Shown: positions 1 through 9,397 of the stretch, one piece after another | How positions within the stretch are numbered: the stretch's first letter is position 1 | How the letters are laid out: each line of letters opens with the position of its first letter | Assembly (NCBI GenBank): GCA_945890735.1 | Contig: CAMDCZ010000020.1 | Span: 1 to 34,723, forward strand | DNA length: 34,723 bases | Source of the DNA: Bordetella parapertussis | Lineage (GTDB): Bacteria > Pseudomonadota > Gammaproteobacteria > Burkholderiales > Burkholderiaceae_C | Reading direction: 5' to 3' | Position numbers and translations under genes: made by a program | Notes under the pieces: generated by a model | What the model saw: only the letters and a program-made list of their open reading frames with translations | Database searches by the model: none | Told to the model about the DNA's origin: nothing

Positions 1-500
1 GACCAGTTGAGCAGGCCCGCGATGCTCACCCAGACCAGGTAGGGCAGCAGCAAAACCGCTGACCAGGGACTGTGTCGACGGTGGTAGGCGATCAACAGCA
101 AAATACTCAGCCACAACAGCGGCAATTCCAGCATTGCCCAGTCTGGACGGCGCCACCCAAAGTAAAGCAGGCTCCACAGCACATTCAAGCCGCCGTTGAC
201 ACCCCACAACAACAGGGCAAAGCTGCGCAAGCCTGGGCTTGGCAAGCGGAGCCAGCCGATCCATCCGCTGACCGCACAGAGGGAAAAAATCACGGTCCAG
301 ATCAGGCCAAAGGCAGCATCTGGCGGTTTCCAGTCGGGTTGCTTAAGCTGAAAGTACCACTCACTGATGTCGGTGAGTGCACCACCCAAGCCTGCCACGG
401 CAAAGCTCAAGGCAAAGGCCACCAGCAGGCTGCGCCAATGGGCTCGCCAAACAGGCCAAGGGCGGGAATCGGTGCCATCGCTGGGCAAGGGTGTGGTCAA
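1..500 (-). CDS. tspO: TspO/MBR family tryptophan-rich sensory protein (CrtK), 3' end cut by window edge
   Basis: Translating the minus strand from a TTG at 500 gives about 166 residues of a Trp-rich, five-helix membrane protein. It has the family signature WYFQLKQPDWKPPD followed by a GLIWTV helix, a WGVNGGLNVLWSLLYFGWRRP segment split over two helices, and a last visible segment ending GLLNW. TspO proteins are usually about 150-165 aa, so only a few residues are missing. In Rhodobacter, TspO/CrtK binds tetrapyrroles and modulates pigment gene expression from within the PGC, and this position beside bchH fits that. No ATG fits the conserved start; the TTG is preceded by GGAAAG at 6 nt spacing, which is why I chose it. 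It is divergent from bchH and shares a PpsR box with it. Confidence 0.85.
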   Translation of the reverse strand, partial: MTTPLPSDGTDSRPWPVWRAHWRSLLVAFALSFAVAGLGGALTDISEWYFQLKQPDWKPPDAAFGLIWTVIFSLCAVSGWIGWLRLPSPGLRSFALLLWGVNGGLNVLWSLLYFGWRRPDWAMLELPLLWLSILLLIAYHRRHSPWSAVLLLPYLVWVSIAGLLNW

Positions 501-526
501 AGCATTCTTTCCAAGGGTAATCCCTA

Positions 527-532
527 ATTATA
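527..532 (-). promoter_or_regulatory. Candidate -10 box for tspO
   Basis: On the minus strand these bases read TATAAT, 27 nt upstream of the TTG start chosen for tspO. A -35 hexamer 17 nt further up would be ATTAAA (550-555), a weak match that touches the PpsR box, so repression by steric overlap would be possible. This is inferred from consensus matching only. Confidence 0.35.
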
Positions 533-554
533 AATTTCCTTAGACATCTTTTAA

Positions 555-572
555 TGTCAAGTATTGTTGACA
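555..572. promoter_or_regulatory. PpsR/CrtJ-type operator, tspO-bchH divergent region
   Basis: TGTCAAGTATTGTTGACA is a perfect match to the PpsR/CrtJ palindrome TGT-N12-ACA, with extended symmetry (TGTCAA...TTGACA). Each half also reads as a perfect -35 hexamer TTGACA outward, so a bound repressor would block both directions. It lies 55 nt upstream of tspO and 43 nt upstream of the bchH ATG. The ppsR gene is in the same window. The rest of the 501-614 gap shows nothing further that I can name. Confidence 0.8.
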
Positions 573-614
573 CACTACAGACATTCCTCTGAGGTCAACA
601 CCACGCCAACACGC

Positions 615-3600
615 ATGAACGCCAAGTCTGCCAGCGCCGGTTCCAGCAAAGTGGTCATTGTGACCATGGACACGCACCTCAACAGCGCGGCCATGAAAGC
701 CCGCGAAAGCTTGACGCGCCTGGCCCCGCAATTGTCGCTGGTCATCCATTCAGCCTCCGAATTCTCGACCGATCCCCAAAAACTCAACAGGGTGAAGGCG
801 GATATCGCCACCGCCGATGTGGTGATTGTCACCATGCTGTTTCTGGAAGACCATTTCAAGCCCATCCTGACCGATCTCGAGGCCAGGCGCTCGCAATGCG
901 CGGCCATGGTGTGCATCATGTCGGCGGCTGAAGTGGTCAAACTCACCCGCATGGGCCGATTGGACATGGGCAAGCCGAGCACCGGGCCCATGGCTTTCCT
1001 GAAAAAACTGCGCGGCAGCAAGCCCCAAGCCGGCCAAGATGCCTCGGCCGGCGCCAAGCAAATGAAGATGCTGCGCCGCTTGCCGCAAATCCTGCGCTTC
1101 GTGCCAGGCACCGCGCAAGACCTGCGCGCCTATTTCCTCACCCTGCAATACTGGCTGGGCGGTTCTCAGGAAAACATCCACAACCTGGTGGTGTTTTTGC
1201 TCGACCGCTATGCCAAACACGTGTTCACCAAGGGCCAGGTGAAGGTGGGCGATCCGGTGGAGTACCCCGAAGTGGGTGTCTACCACCCGCGCATGAAAAA
1301 CCGCTTGGACGCTGACATCGCCCAACTGCCCACCATGGTCAAGCCGGAGGCGGCCAAAGGGCGCGTCGGTGTGCTGGTGTTGCGCTCCTACCTGATTGCC
1401 AACAACGCGCAGCACTATGACGCGGTGATCGCTGCCCTGGAGGTGCAAGGCCTGCAGGTGGTGACTGCCTTTTCCTCTGGCCTGGACTCGCGCCCCGCGA
1501 TAGAGGCGTACTTTGTGAAAGACGGTCAAACCACGGTCGACGCGGTGATTTCCCTCACTGGTTTTTCACTCGTGGGCGGACCGGCTTACAACGATGCGCG
1601 CGCGGCTGAGGACATCTTGGCCAAGCTCAATGTGCCCTACATCGCGGCGCACCCGGTGGAGTTTCAAACCCTGGACCAATGGGGCGGCTCAGCCCGGGGC
1701 TTGTTGCCGGTGGAGTCCACCATCATGGTCGCCATCCCAGAGCTTGATGGCTCGGTGGTACCCATGGTCTATGGCGGTCGCCCAGGCGCCGACGGCGTGA
1801 CTTGCCAAGGTTGTGCCCAGCGCTGCACCTTCACCAAGGCGCACCGCCAAGAAGACATGTTCACCTGCACCGAGCGCACCTCGATGTTGGCCCAGCGCAT
1901 CGCCAAGCTGGTTGCCTTGCGCCGCAGCCGGCATGCCGAGCGCAAAGTAGCGATGGTGATTTTCAATTTCCCGCCCAACGCAGGCAATACCGGCACCGCG
2001 GCTTACCTGGGTGTTTTCGAGTCGCTGTTCAACACCATGCGCGCCATGAAAGCCCAGGGCTACACGGTCGACATGCCCGACTCGGTGCAGGACCTGCAAG
2101 ACAAGATTTTGCAAGGCAATGCCAGCCAGTTCGGCGCGGATGCCAATGTGCATACCTTGATCAGCGCCGAAGACCATGTGCGCCGCGAGCGGCATTTGGC
2201 CGAGATCGAGGCCCATTGGGGCCCGGCGCCCGGCAAACAACTGTCCAACGGGCAGTCCATCTTCGTCATGGGCCACCAGTTTGGCCATCTGTTGGTGGCA
2301 GTTCAGCCCTCGTTCGGCCATGAGGGTGACCCGATGCGCCTGTTGTTCGAGGGTGGCTTCGCACCCACCCACGCGTTCTCGGCCTTTTACCGCTACTTGC
2401 GCGAGGACTTTGCAGCCGATGCCGTGTTGCACTTTGGCACCCACGGCTCACTCGAATTCATGCCTGGCAAACAAACCGGCTTGGCTGGCAGCTGCTGGCC
2501 TGACCGCTTGATCCACGACCTGCCCAATTTCTACCTCTACGCCGCCAACAACCCCTCCGAAGGTGCGATTGCCAAACGTCGTGCCGGTGCCACGCTCATC
2601 AGCTATTTGTCCCCGACGGTAGAAGAAGCCGGTTTGTACAGCGGCTTGGTGGACTTGAAAGCCTCGATCGACCGTTGGCGCAACCTCAGCCCCAGCGAAG
2701 CACGTGACATGGCGAGCCTGGCCGAGCTGATCCAAGCACAAGCCGCCGCGATCGACCTCACCCCTGCCGAGCCGATCTGGCGGATCGACACGCCCGCGCA
2801 CATGACATCCGTGCAGGACACGGTACAACGCTTGTCCGAGCAGATGCTCGAGTTGGAATACGCCTTGATTCCCCATGGTTTGCATGTGGTGGGCAAGGCC
2901 TACCACCAAGACCAATACCTGAACATGTTGTCGGCCATGGCCGAGAGCCAGGGCTTGGGTGCCGTGGCCCCTGCTGCCATTCAAGCCGTCGTGAACGGTG
3001 CCACCGCAGCCAAAGCCGCAGAGCTCAGCGGATTGCAAGCCACACCTGAGCGCAACCAGTTGTTTGACACGTTGGTGAAAAGCTTCACGCTGATGGGCCG
3101 CAACAGCGAAATCGAAGGCATCTTGAACGCCTTGGACGCGCACTACATCCGCCCTGCCCCAGGCGGCGATTTGCTGCGCACACCCGAGGTCTTGCCCACG
3201 GGCCGCAATTTGCATGGCTTTGACCCGTTTCGCATTCCCAGCGCGTTTGCGGTGCAAGACGGTGCCAAGCAAGCCGACAAACTCATTGCCCGATTCATGG
3301 ACGATGGGCATGCCTTGCCCGAGTCAGTCGCCATCGTGCTGTGGGGCAGCGACAACCTGAAGTCCGAGGGCAGCCAAATTGGCCAAGCCCTGCGCTTGCT
3401 TGGTGCTCAGCCCCGCTTTGACAGCTATGGCAGGTTGGTCGGCGCCCAGTTGATCCCCTTGGCCGAGCTTGGTCGCCCCCGCATCGATGTGGTGGTCACC
3501 TTGTCCGGCATCTTCCGTGACCTCTTGCCCCTGCAAATCAAAATGCTCGCGCAGGCCGCGCTCATGGCCGCACAAGCCGACGAACCGCCCGAGCAAAACT

Positions 3601-4400
3601 TCATCCGCAAACACGCCTTGGCCTACCAACAAGCCCACCAGTGCGACATGGAAACCGCCGCCCTGCGGGTGTTTGGCAACTCGGACGGCACCTATGGGGC
3701 CAATGTCAACCATCTGGTGGACAACGGTGCTTGGGACAGCGAGGAAGAGCTCGCCAACACCTACACCTCGCGCAAAGGTTTTGCCTTTGGCGTGAGCGGT
3801 CAACCGGTGCACCACGCCGCCTTGCTGCGCAGCGCCTTGGCCGATGTGCAGCTCACCTACCAAAACCTGGAATCGGTCGAGCTTGGTGTGACCACCGTGG
3901 ACAATTATTTCGACACCCTGGGCGGCATCACCCGCGCGGTGCGCCAAGCCAAAGGCGGCGAGGACAACACGCCGGTTTACATTGGTGACCAAACCCGCGG
4001 CGACGGCACGGTTCGCAGTTTGTCCGAACAGGTATCGCTTGAAACCCGCACCCGCATGCTCAACCCCAAGTGGTACGAAGGCATGCTCGAGCACGGCTTT
4101 GAGGGTGTGCGACAAATCGAGGTGCACATCACCAACACCATGGGCTGGTCAGCCACCACCGGACAGGTGCAACCTTGGGTCTACAAGCAGCTCACCGAAA
4201 CCTTTGTGCTCGACCCCGAGATGCGCGACCGCCTGGCACGCCTGAACCCCACGGCCTCGGCCCGTTTGGCCAACCGCCTGATCGAAGCCTCCGACCGGGC
4301 CTACTGGAAGCCAGACGCAGACATGCTCAACCAACTCCAACAAGCCAGCGAAGAGCTGGAAGACCGCTTAGAGGGCGTTTTCGAAAGCCATCCAAGCTAA
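615..4400 (+). CDS. bchH: Magnesium chelatase subunit H (BchH)
   Basis: This is the large porphyrin-binding subunit of Mg-chelatase, which with BchI and BchD inserts Mg2+ into protoporphyrin IX in the cytoplasm, the committed step to bacteriochlorophyll. The 1261-residue length and CobN/BchH-type sequence fit, including the N-terminal strand VVIVTMDTHL, the central QGCAQRCTF region, the LHFGTHGSLEFMPGKQ motif and a C-terminal SLETRTRMLNPKWYEGML segment. The ATG at 615 was chosen because an upstream in-frame TTG (564) lies inside the PpsR box, while the next ATG (666) would remove the conserved first strand. The ribosome site is weak: GAGG lies about 20 nt upstream. bchI follows after 10 nt. 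Paralogy with cobalamin CobN is the only alternative; the context rules it out. Confidence 0.96.
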   Translation: MNAKSASAGSSKVVIVTMDTHLNSAAMKARESLTRLAPQLSLVIHSASEFSTDPQKLNRVKADIATADVVIVTMLFLEDHFKPILTDLEARRSQCAAMVCIMSAAEVVKLTRMGRLDMGKPSTGPMAFLKKLRGSKPQAGQDASAGAKQMKMLRRLPQILRFVPGTAQDLRAYFLTLQYWLGGSQENIHNLVVFLLDRYAKHVFTKGQVKVGDPVEYPEVGVYHPRMKNRLDADIAQLPTMVKPEAAKGRVGVLVLRSYLIANNAQHYDAVIAALEVQGLQVVTAFSSGLDSRPAIEAYFVKDGQTTVDAVISLTGFSLVGGPAYNDARAAEDILAKLNVPYIAAHPVEFQTLDQWGGSARGLLPVESTIMVAIPELDGSVVPMVYGGRPGADGVTCQGCAQRCTFTKAHRQEDMFTCTERTSMLAQRIAKLVALRRSRHAERKVAMVIFNFPPNAGNTGTAAYLGVFESLFNTMRAMKAQGYTVDMPDSVQDLQDKILQGNASQFGADANVHTLISAEDHVRRERHLAEIEAHWGPAPGKQLSNGQSIFVMGHQFGHLLVAVQPSFGHEGDPMRLLFEGGFAPTHAFSAFYRYLREDFAADAVLHFGTHGSLEFMPGKQTGLAGSCWPDRLIHDLPNFYLYAANNPSEGAIAKRRAGATLISYLSPTVEEAGLYSGLVDLKASIDRWRNLSPSEARDMASLAELIQAQAAAIDLTPAEPIWRIDTPAHMTSVQDTVQRLSEQMLELEYALIPHGLHVVGKAYHQDQYLNMLSAMAESQGLGAVAPAAIQAVVNGATAAKAAELSGLQATPERNQLFDTLVKSFTLMGRNSEIEGILNALDAHYIRPAPGGDLLRTPEVLPTGRNLHGFDPFRIPSAFAVQDGAKQADKLIARFMDDGHALPESVAIVLWGSDNLKSEGSQIGQALRLLGAQPRFDSYGRLVGAQLIPLAELGRPRIDVVVTLSGIFRDLLPLQIKMLAQAALMAAQADEPPEQNFIRKHALAYQQAHQCDMETAALRVFGNSDGTYGANVNHLVDNGAWDSEEELANTYTSRKGFAFGVSGQPVHHAALLRSALADVQLTYQNLESVELGVTTVDNYFDTLGGITRAVRQAKGGEDNTPVYIGDQTRGDGTVRSLSEQVSLETRTRMLNPKWYEGMLEHGFEGVRQIEVHITNTMGWSATTGQVQPWVYKQLTETFVLDPEMRDRLARLNPTASARLANRLIEASDRAYWKPDADMLNQLQQASEELEDRLEGVFESHPS

Positions 4401-4410
4401 GCTCTCTGTC

Positions 4411-5436
4411 ATGGCCATTCCCTTCCCTTTTGCAGCGATCGTCGGTCAAGACGAGATGAAGCTTGCCATTCAAATCGTGGCTGTCGACCCCAAGGTCGGC
4501 GGCGTTTTAGCCCTGGGCGACCGGGGCACCGGCAAATCCACCGCGGTGCGTGCCTTGGCCGATTTGCTCCCGCCGATCCAAGTGGTCAAGGGCTGCGCCT
4601 ATGGGTGTGACCCCAGCAGCAAGCACTTGAGTTGCCCCGACTGCAGCTCGCTCAAGGCGGGCAGCAGGGTCGTCTCGGTCACCAAACCCGTGCCAGTGAT
4701 CGACTTGCCTTTGGGCGCGACCGAAGACCGGGTGGTCGGTGCCCTCGACCTCGAACAAGCCCTGAGCCAGGGCGTGAAAGCGTTTTCGCCCGGCTTGCTG
4801 GCGCAAGCCAACCGGGGGTTTTTGTACATCGACGAGGTGAATTTGCTGGAAGACCACTTGGTTGACCTGTTGATCGACGTGGCCGCCTCCGGCGAAAACG
4901 TGGTCGAACGCGAAGGCCTGTCGGTGCGCCATCCAGCCCGCTTTGTGTTGGTCGGCAGCGGCAACCCCGAAGAGGGCGAATTGCGGCCACAACTGCTCGA
5001 CCGCTTTGGTTTGTCGGTTGAGGTGCGCACGCCGCAAGACCTGGACCAACGGGTGTTGGTGATCAAACGCCGCGACGCCTTTGAGCGCGACCCCGAGGCC
5101 TACCGCGACAGCTTTGCCGCCGAGAACGAGGCCCTGCGCAAACACATCGTCAAAGCCCGCAAAGCCTTGGACAAAGTGGTGGCTGGTGACGACTTACTGC
5201 GCACCTGCGCCAAGCTCTGCCAATCGCTGGGCACCGATGGTTTGCGTGCCGAACTCACCTTGATGCGCGCCAGCCGCGCCTATGCCGCGATCCAAGGCAG
5301 CAAAACCGTCAAAAACGAACACCTGCGTGCGATCGCGCCCTTGGCACTGCGCCACCGACTGCGCCGCAACCCGCTGGACGATACCGGCTCGGGCGTGCGT
5401 GTGCAACGCGCCCTTGAGGAGGTGCTCGGGTCGTGA
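4411..5436 (+). CDS. bchI: Magnesium chelatase ATPase subunit I (BchI)
   Basis: BchI is the AAA+ ATPase of Mg-chelatase and forms rings with BchD to drive Mg2+ insertion by BchH. The 341-residue protein opens with PFAAIVGQDEMKLA. It has a Walker A motif GDRGTGKST at residues 36-44, the BchI insert with cysteines (GCAYGCDP and LSCPDC), a Walker B region GFLYIDEVNLLEDH and the sensor segment LVGSGNPEEGELRPQLLDRFG. Family length is about 340-350. Its stop overlaps the GTG start of bchD by 4 nt, so the two subunits are probably translationally coupled, which suits their joint complex. Confidence 0.97.
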   Translation: MAIPFPFAAIVGQDEMKLAIQIVAVDPKVGGVLALGDRGTGKSTAVRALADLLPPIQVVKGCAYGCDPSSKHLSCPDCSSLKAGSRVVSVTKPVPVIDLPLGATEDRVVGALDLEQALSQGVKAFSPGLLAQANRGFLYIDEVNLLEDHLVDLLIDVAASGENVVEREGLSVRHPARFVLVGSGNPEEGELRPQLLDRFGLSVEVRTPQDLDQRVLVIKRRDAFERDPEAYRDSFAAENEALRKHIVKARKALDKVVAGDDLLRTCAKLCQSLGTDGLRAELTLMRASRAYAAIQGSKTVKNEHLRAIAPLALRHRLRRNPLDDTGSGVRVQRALEEVLGS

Positions 5437-7310
5437 ACCTGGCTTGGGACGACGCCTTGTGGGCTGCGGCCGCGCTCAGCGTTGACCCAGCGGGTTTGCG
5501 TGGCATCTGGCTGCGCGCGCCCCACGGTCCGGTGCGCGACGCCTGGTTGACCACCTTGGCCGACCTCCACCCTGGCCTGCGCCGCCTGCCCGGCCATGCC
5601 GATGCAGAACGCTTGCTCGGCGGGCTGGATTTGGGTGCCACCCTCCACGCTGGCAAAGCGGTTTACCAAGCGGGTTTGTTGCTGCAAACCAGCCCCACGG
5701 TGTTGCTCTTGCCCATGGCCGAACGCCTGCCCGACGACACCGCCGCCATCCTCGGCCAGGTGCTGGACCAAGGCGTGGTTCGCATGGGCCGCCAACCACA
5801 AGCGCAAGCGACCTTCATTGGCGTGGCTGCGCTGGACGAGGCTTTGGAGGACGAGCCGCCACTGGCCGGCGGCTTGCAAGAGCGTTTGGGCCTGTGGGTT
5901 GACCTGCGGGCGATCGGGCGTGCAGGCGGGATGGGTGAAGAAACCGAGTTGATGCTGGCCGCCCTGCCGATGCAAGACCTGTCGGCGCTTCGCGCGCATG
6001 CCAAACAAATGCTGCTGGACGATGCGCAGTTGCAGGCCTTGTGCCAAACCGCGATGGTGCTGGGGGTGGACAGCTTGCGCGCCCCGATCGCAGCTGCTCG
6101 GTTGGCCTGCGTGTTGGCCGCCTTGCGCGGCAACGACCGTGTGCAGGCCGACGACCTTGGCCGTGCCGCCCGTTTGGTGCTCACACCACGCGCCACCCAG
6201 GTCCCACCGCCACCCGAGACGCAGGCACCCGCCGAGCCACCTCCGCCTGACCCCCCAGCGCCAGAACAGACGGCGGAACACCCCCAAGAACCCGCGGAGC
6301 AGCCCAACGGGCCGCCGCCCAGCGAAGAGATCACACCCCAAGCCATGGCCGAGATCCTGCTTGAAGCCGCCTTGGCCAGCTTGCCCGCCGATGTGCTGAA
6401 AAACCTGAGCGAAGGCAGCCAAGCCAAGGCCGCTGGTCGCGGGCAAGGCCGCAGCGGGGACCGCCAACTGAGTTTGTCACGCGGCACGCCCATGCCACCC
6501 CGACCCGGCAACCCCCGCCAAGGCGCTCGGCTGCATATTTTGGCCACCTTGAATGCCGCGGTGCCACGCCAAAAACTGCGCCGCATACCGCCCACCAGCC
6601 GAGCGCGTTTGGCTGTGCGGGTGGAAGACTTCCATGTCCACCGTTTCGCCGAAAACAGCCCTACTTGCCTGATCTTTGCGATCGACGCCTCTGGCTCGGC
6701 GGCCTTGCACCGCTTGGCCGAGGCCAAGGGCGCGGTCGAGCTGTTGCTGACCCAGTCGTATGCGCGGCGCGACCAGGTCTGCGTCATCGGTTTTCGCGGC
6801 ACCACGGCCGAGGTGTTGTTGCCGCCGAGCAAATCCTTGGTTCGCGCCAAGCGCAGTTTGTCGGGCTTGCCCGGTGGCGGGGGCACGCCCTTGGCTGCAG
6901 CGATCCAAACCAGCTTGCAAGTCGCGCTCGCTGAAAAACGCTTGGGCCATGCGCCCAGCCTGGTGATGCTCTGCGATGGCCGCCCCAATGTTGGCTTGCA
7001 AGGTGCCGGTGGACGGGCGCAAGCGCTGGCCGATGCACTCACTTTGGCGCGTCAATGGCGAGCCACCGGACTGCCTGCGATTTGGTTAGACACCAGCACC
7101 CGGCCCGAGCCCCAGGCCGAGCAGCTCGCCCAGGCCATGGGTGCGCGCTACATACCCCTGCCTTTGGCGAATGCGACACGCATGGCGCAGGCAGTGCACG
7201 CAGTTCAACATGGCAGCGCCGTGCCAGCCCCGCCCGCCCCAGCCGCACCCGTTTGGCAGCGCGCCAACCCATCAGGCACCACCCCGGTGTGGCGCAACCC
7301 AGGGGCTTGA
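5433..7310 (+). CDS. bchD: Magnesium chelatase subunit D (BchD)
   Basis: BchD is the AAA+/von Willebrand A platform subunit that pairs with BchI in Mg-chelatase. The 625-residue protein has an N-terminal AAA-like half without an intact Walker A. A strongly proline- and acid-rich linker follows at roughly residues 250-300. The C-terminal VWA domain carries an intact MIDAS motif DASGSAA at 418-424 and ends with CDGRPNVGLQGAGGR and later strands. The GTG start overlaps the bchI stop (GTGA), with GAGGAGG 11 nt upstream. The last residues are Ala/Pro-rich and probably disordered. bchO begins 4 nt after the stop. Confidence 0.95.
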   Translation: MNLAWDDALWAAAALSVDPAGLRGIWLRAPHGPVRDAWLTTLADLHPGLRRLPGHADAERLLGGLDLGATLHAGKAVYQAGLLLQTSPTVLLLPMAERLPDDTAAILGQVLDQGVVRMGRQPQAQATFIGVAALDEALEDEPPLAGGLQERLGLWVDLRAIGRAGGMGEETELMLAALPMQDLSALRAHAKQMLLDDAQLQALCQTAMVLGVDSLRAPIAAARLACVLAALRGNDRVQADDLGRAARLVLTPRATQVPPPPETQAPAEPPPPDPPAPEQTAEHPQEPAEQPNGPPPSEEITPQAMAEILLEAALASLPADVLKNLSEGSQAKAAGRGQGRSGDRQLSLSRGTPMPPRPGNPRQGARLHILATLNAAVPRQKLRRIPPTSRARLAVRVEDFHVHRFAENSPTCLIFAIDASGSAALHRLAEAKGAVELLLTQSYARRDQVCVIGFRGTTAEVLLPPSKSLVRAKRSLSGLPGGGGTPLAAAIQTSLQVALAEKRLGHAPSLVMLCDGRPNVGLQGAGGRAQALADALTLARQWRATGLPAIWLDTSTRPEPQAEQLAQAMGARYIPLPLANATRMAQAVHAVQHGSAVPAPPAPAAPVWQRANPSGTTPVWRNPGA

Positions 7311-7314
7311 GGCG

Positions 7315-8193
7315 ATGGATTGGGCAAGCCTGCAAGCCACTTGGCCGCACAGCGACCGCAGCGAGTTCGTGCCAGCCGCTGGCGTGCGTTGGCATGTGCA
7401 ACGAGCAGGCACGCAAGGGCCCAGGGTCTTGCTCTTGCATGGCACCGGGGCCTCTGCCCACACTTGGCGAGACAGCCTGCTGCCCCTGGCCGCTGATGCG
7501 CAGGTCTTGGCCATCGATTTGCCCGGTCATGGTTTCAGCAGCTTGGCCCCCGGTGACGGCATGTCCCTGCCTGGCATGGCGCGGGGCATTGGCGAGTTGC
7601 TCAGCGCCCTGCAGTGGCCGGTGGACGTGTTCATTGGCCATTCCGCCGGGGCGGCCATCGCCATGCAAATGGTGCTCGACCAGGGCCTGCAACCGCAGGC
7701 TTTGGTCGGCATCAACCCGGCGTGGTTGCCCCTGCCAGGCTTGGCGGGCTTGTTGTTTCCGCCGGCAGCGAAATTGCTGGCACTCACGCCCCTGGTGCCG
7801 CGCTGGTTTGCCAAACAAGCCAGCAGCCCAGGCATGCTCGACAAATTACTCGAGAGCACGGGTTCGCGCTTGGATGCGCGGGGTCAGGCCTTGTATGCCA
7901 GCTTGGTCGCCAGCCCCAGCCATGCGCAAGGGGCCTTGAAGATGATGGCGGCTTGGGATCTCGCCCATGGCGCAGCCAAGCTGCGTCGCTTGCACTGCCC
8001 AGTGCATATGTGGGTGGGTGAAAACGACCGCACCGTGCCACCCGCGCAAGGGCGAGAAGCCTTGGCATGTCTGAGCAACGCCACGCTCACGACTTGGTCT
8101 GGCGTGGGGCATTTGCTGCACGAGGAGCAGCCAAAGCGGTTTGTCGCCGAGCTCCATGCCCGCCTGGCTGGTGGCGAGCCAGCCGCTGCGTGA
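7315..8193 (+). CDS. bchO: Alpha/beta hydrolase, putative Mg-chelatase-associated BchO
   Basis: This 292-residue alpha/beta-hydrolase follows bchHID at 4 nt spacing, the position of bchO in many purple bacteria. Visible motifs are the oxyanion-hole HGTGASAHTW (42-51), the nucleophile elbow GHSAGAA with Ser110, an acid region VGENDRTVPP near 241, and the catalytic His in GVGHLLHEEQP (His266). The role of BchO is not firmly known; it is usually listed as a Mg-chelatase accessory or putative Mg-chelatase-linked hydrolase. The ATG at 7315 was chosen because upstream in-frame codons lie within bchD. It converges on bchP with only 4 nt between the stop codons and no visible terminator. Confidence 0.88.
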   Translation: MDWASLQATWPHSDRSEFVPAAGVRWHVQRAGTQGPRVLLLHGTGASAHTWRDSLLPLAADAQVLAIDLPGHGFSSLAPGDGMSLPGMARGIGELLSALQWPVDVFIGHSAGAAIAMQMVLDQGLQPQALVGINPAWLPLPGLAGLLFPPAAKLLALTPLVPRWFAKQASSPGMLDKLLESTGSRLDARGQALYASLVASPSHAQGALKMMAAWDLAHGAAKLRRLHCPVHMWVGENDRTVPPAQGREALACLSNATLTTWSGVGHLLHEEQPKRFVAELHARLAGGEPAAA

Positions 8194-8197
8194 ACCC

Positions 8198-9397
8198 TCA
8201 GGTCTTGGCCATGCCCATCAGGTGGGCCATGTCTTTCAAGAAAATTTTCACATGCGCCATGGGTTTTTTGCGCTCGAGTTTTTTATTCATGTAGGAGTCG
8301 AAGGTGAGTTTTTGCACATCCTTGTCCTCGCACATCTTGACAAAACTCTCGCGGCGTTTTTCGGTGTGGTACCAAAAATACTGCATCACACCCAGCACCC
8401 AAAACACCAAGCCGTGCTCTTTCATGAAGCGCTTGCGGGCTTGTTTCAAGGCGGCTGGGTTGGCCATGGTGATGCATTCATGGGCCGCCTCGGCCGCCAA
8501 TCGGCCACCCAACATGGCGTAGTAAATGCCCTCGCCGGAGGCCGGTGCGACCACGCCTGCGGCGTCGCCTGCCAACACCACATCACGGCCGTTGTCCCAA
8601 CGCGGCAGCGGCTTCATCGGCAAGGGTGCGCCTTCGCGGCGCAACACCGTGGCGTTGTGCAGGCCAGCGGCATCGCGCAAACGCCCCACCGCCGAACGCA
8701 GGGAAAAGCCCTTGTCGGCGCTGCCCGTGCCCACACTCATGGTGTCGCCGTGCGGGAACACCCAGCCGTAGAAATCGGGCGACAAGCTGCCGCGGTAATA
8801 CACATCACAGCGCGACGGGTCGGTGTCGGTTTGCACCATGTCGGGCGGCGTTTTCAAGATCTCGTGGTAAGCAAACACGTACTTGGTTTTTTCGGCCCCA
8901 GGCACGGCTTGACGCGCCACTTCCGAGCGCGCACCATCGGCACCGATCACCACCCGGCCACGGGTACTGGCGGGCATGTCCAAGCCGTCGTCGGTGCGCA
9001 CCGTGAAATGCACCCGGCTCACGCCATCGCTGTCTCGGCTGAGCTTGTCAAACACGCCGCGCTGACGCACCGCGCCATGTTGCTCGGCGCGCACCCGCAA
9101 CCACTCGTCGAACTGGTCGCGGTTGACCATGCCGACATAGCCGTTTTCGATCGGGATGTCGACCTTGTTGTCTCGGGGCGAGATCATGCGTGCGGCACGC
9201 GCCTTGGCCACCAGGAGTTCATCTGGGATTTCAAAGTCACGGATCAGCCGCGGCGGGATCGCACCGCCACATGGCTTGATGCGCCCTTGCCGGTCCAGCA
9301 GCAGCACACGGTGGCCATAACGCGCCAAGTCGTCTGCCGCGGTGGCACCGGCCGGCCCACCACCCACCACCACCACGTCATAGGTATCGTGTTTCAT
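8198..9397 (-). CDS. bchP: Geranylgeranyl reductase (BchP)
   Basis: BchP is a FAD-dependent reductase that reduces the geranylgeranyl tail to phytyl on bacteriochlorophyll (or on its diphosphate), using NADPH. The 399-residue product begins with the dinucleotide-binding fold VVVVGGGPAGATAADDLA (8-25). It contains CGGAIPPRLIRDF, the internal FAD segment GADGARSEVAR and the later VVLAGDAAGVVAPASGEGI, all typical of the family, whose length is about 390-400. The ATG at 9397 overlaps the bchG stop as ATGA, and GTAGGAG sits 7 nt upstream, which fixes the start. It is the last gene of the left-pointing ppaA-ppsR-bchG-bchP run. Confidence 0.96.
   Translation of the reverse strand: MKHDTYDVVVVGGGPAGATAADDLARYGHRVLLLDRQGRIKPCGGAIPPRLIRDFEIPDELLVAKARAARMISPRDNKVDIPIENGYVGMVNRDQFDEWLRVRAEQHGAVRQRGVFDKLSRDSDGVSRVHFTVRTDDGLDMPASTRGRVVIGADGARSEVARQAVPGAEKTKYVFAYHEILKTPPDMVQTDTDPSRCDVYYRGSLSPDFYGWVFPHGDTMSVGTGSADKGFSLRSAVGRLRDAAGLHNATVLRREGAPLPMKPLPRWDNGRDVVLAGDAAGVVAPASGEGIYYAMLGGRLAAEAAHECITMANPAALKQARKRFMKEHGLVFWVLGVMQYFWYHTEKRRESFVKMCEDKDVQKLTFDSYMNKKLERKKPMAHVKIFLKDMAHLMGMAKT

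Noticed and set aside
5280..7042. Minus-strand frames of about 395 and 459 codons opposite bchI/bchD
   Set aside because: Shadows of the high-GC third-position bias in bchD; low-complexity composition and no motif.
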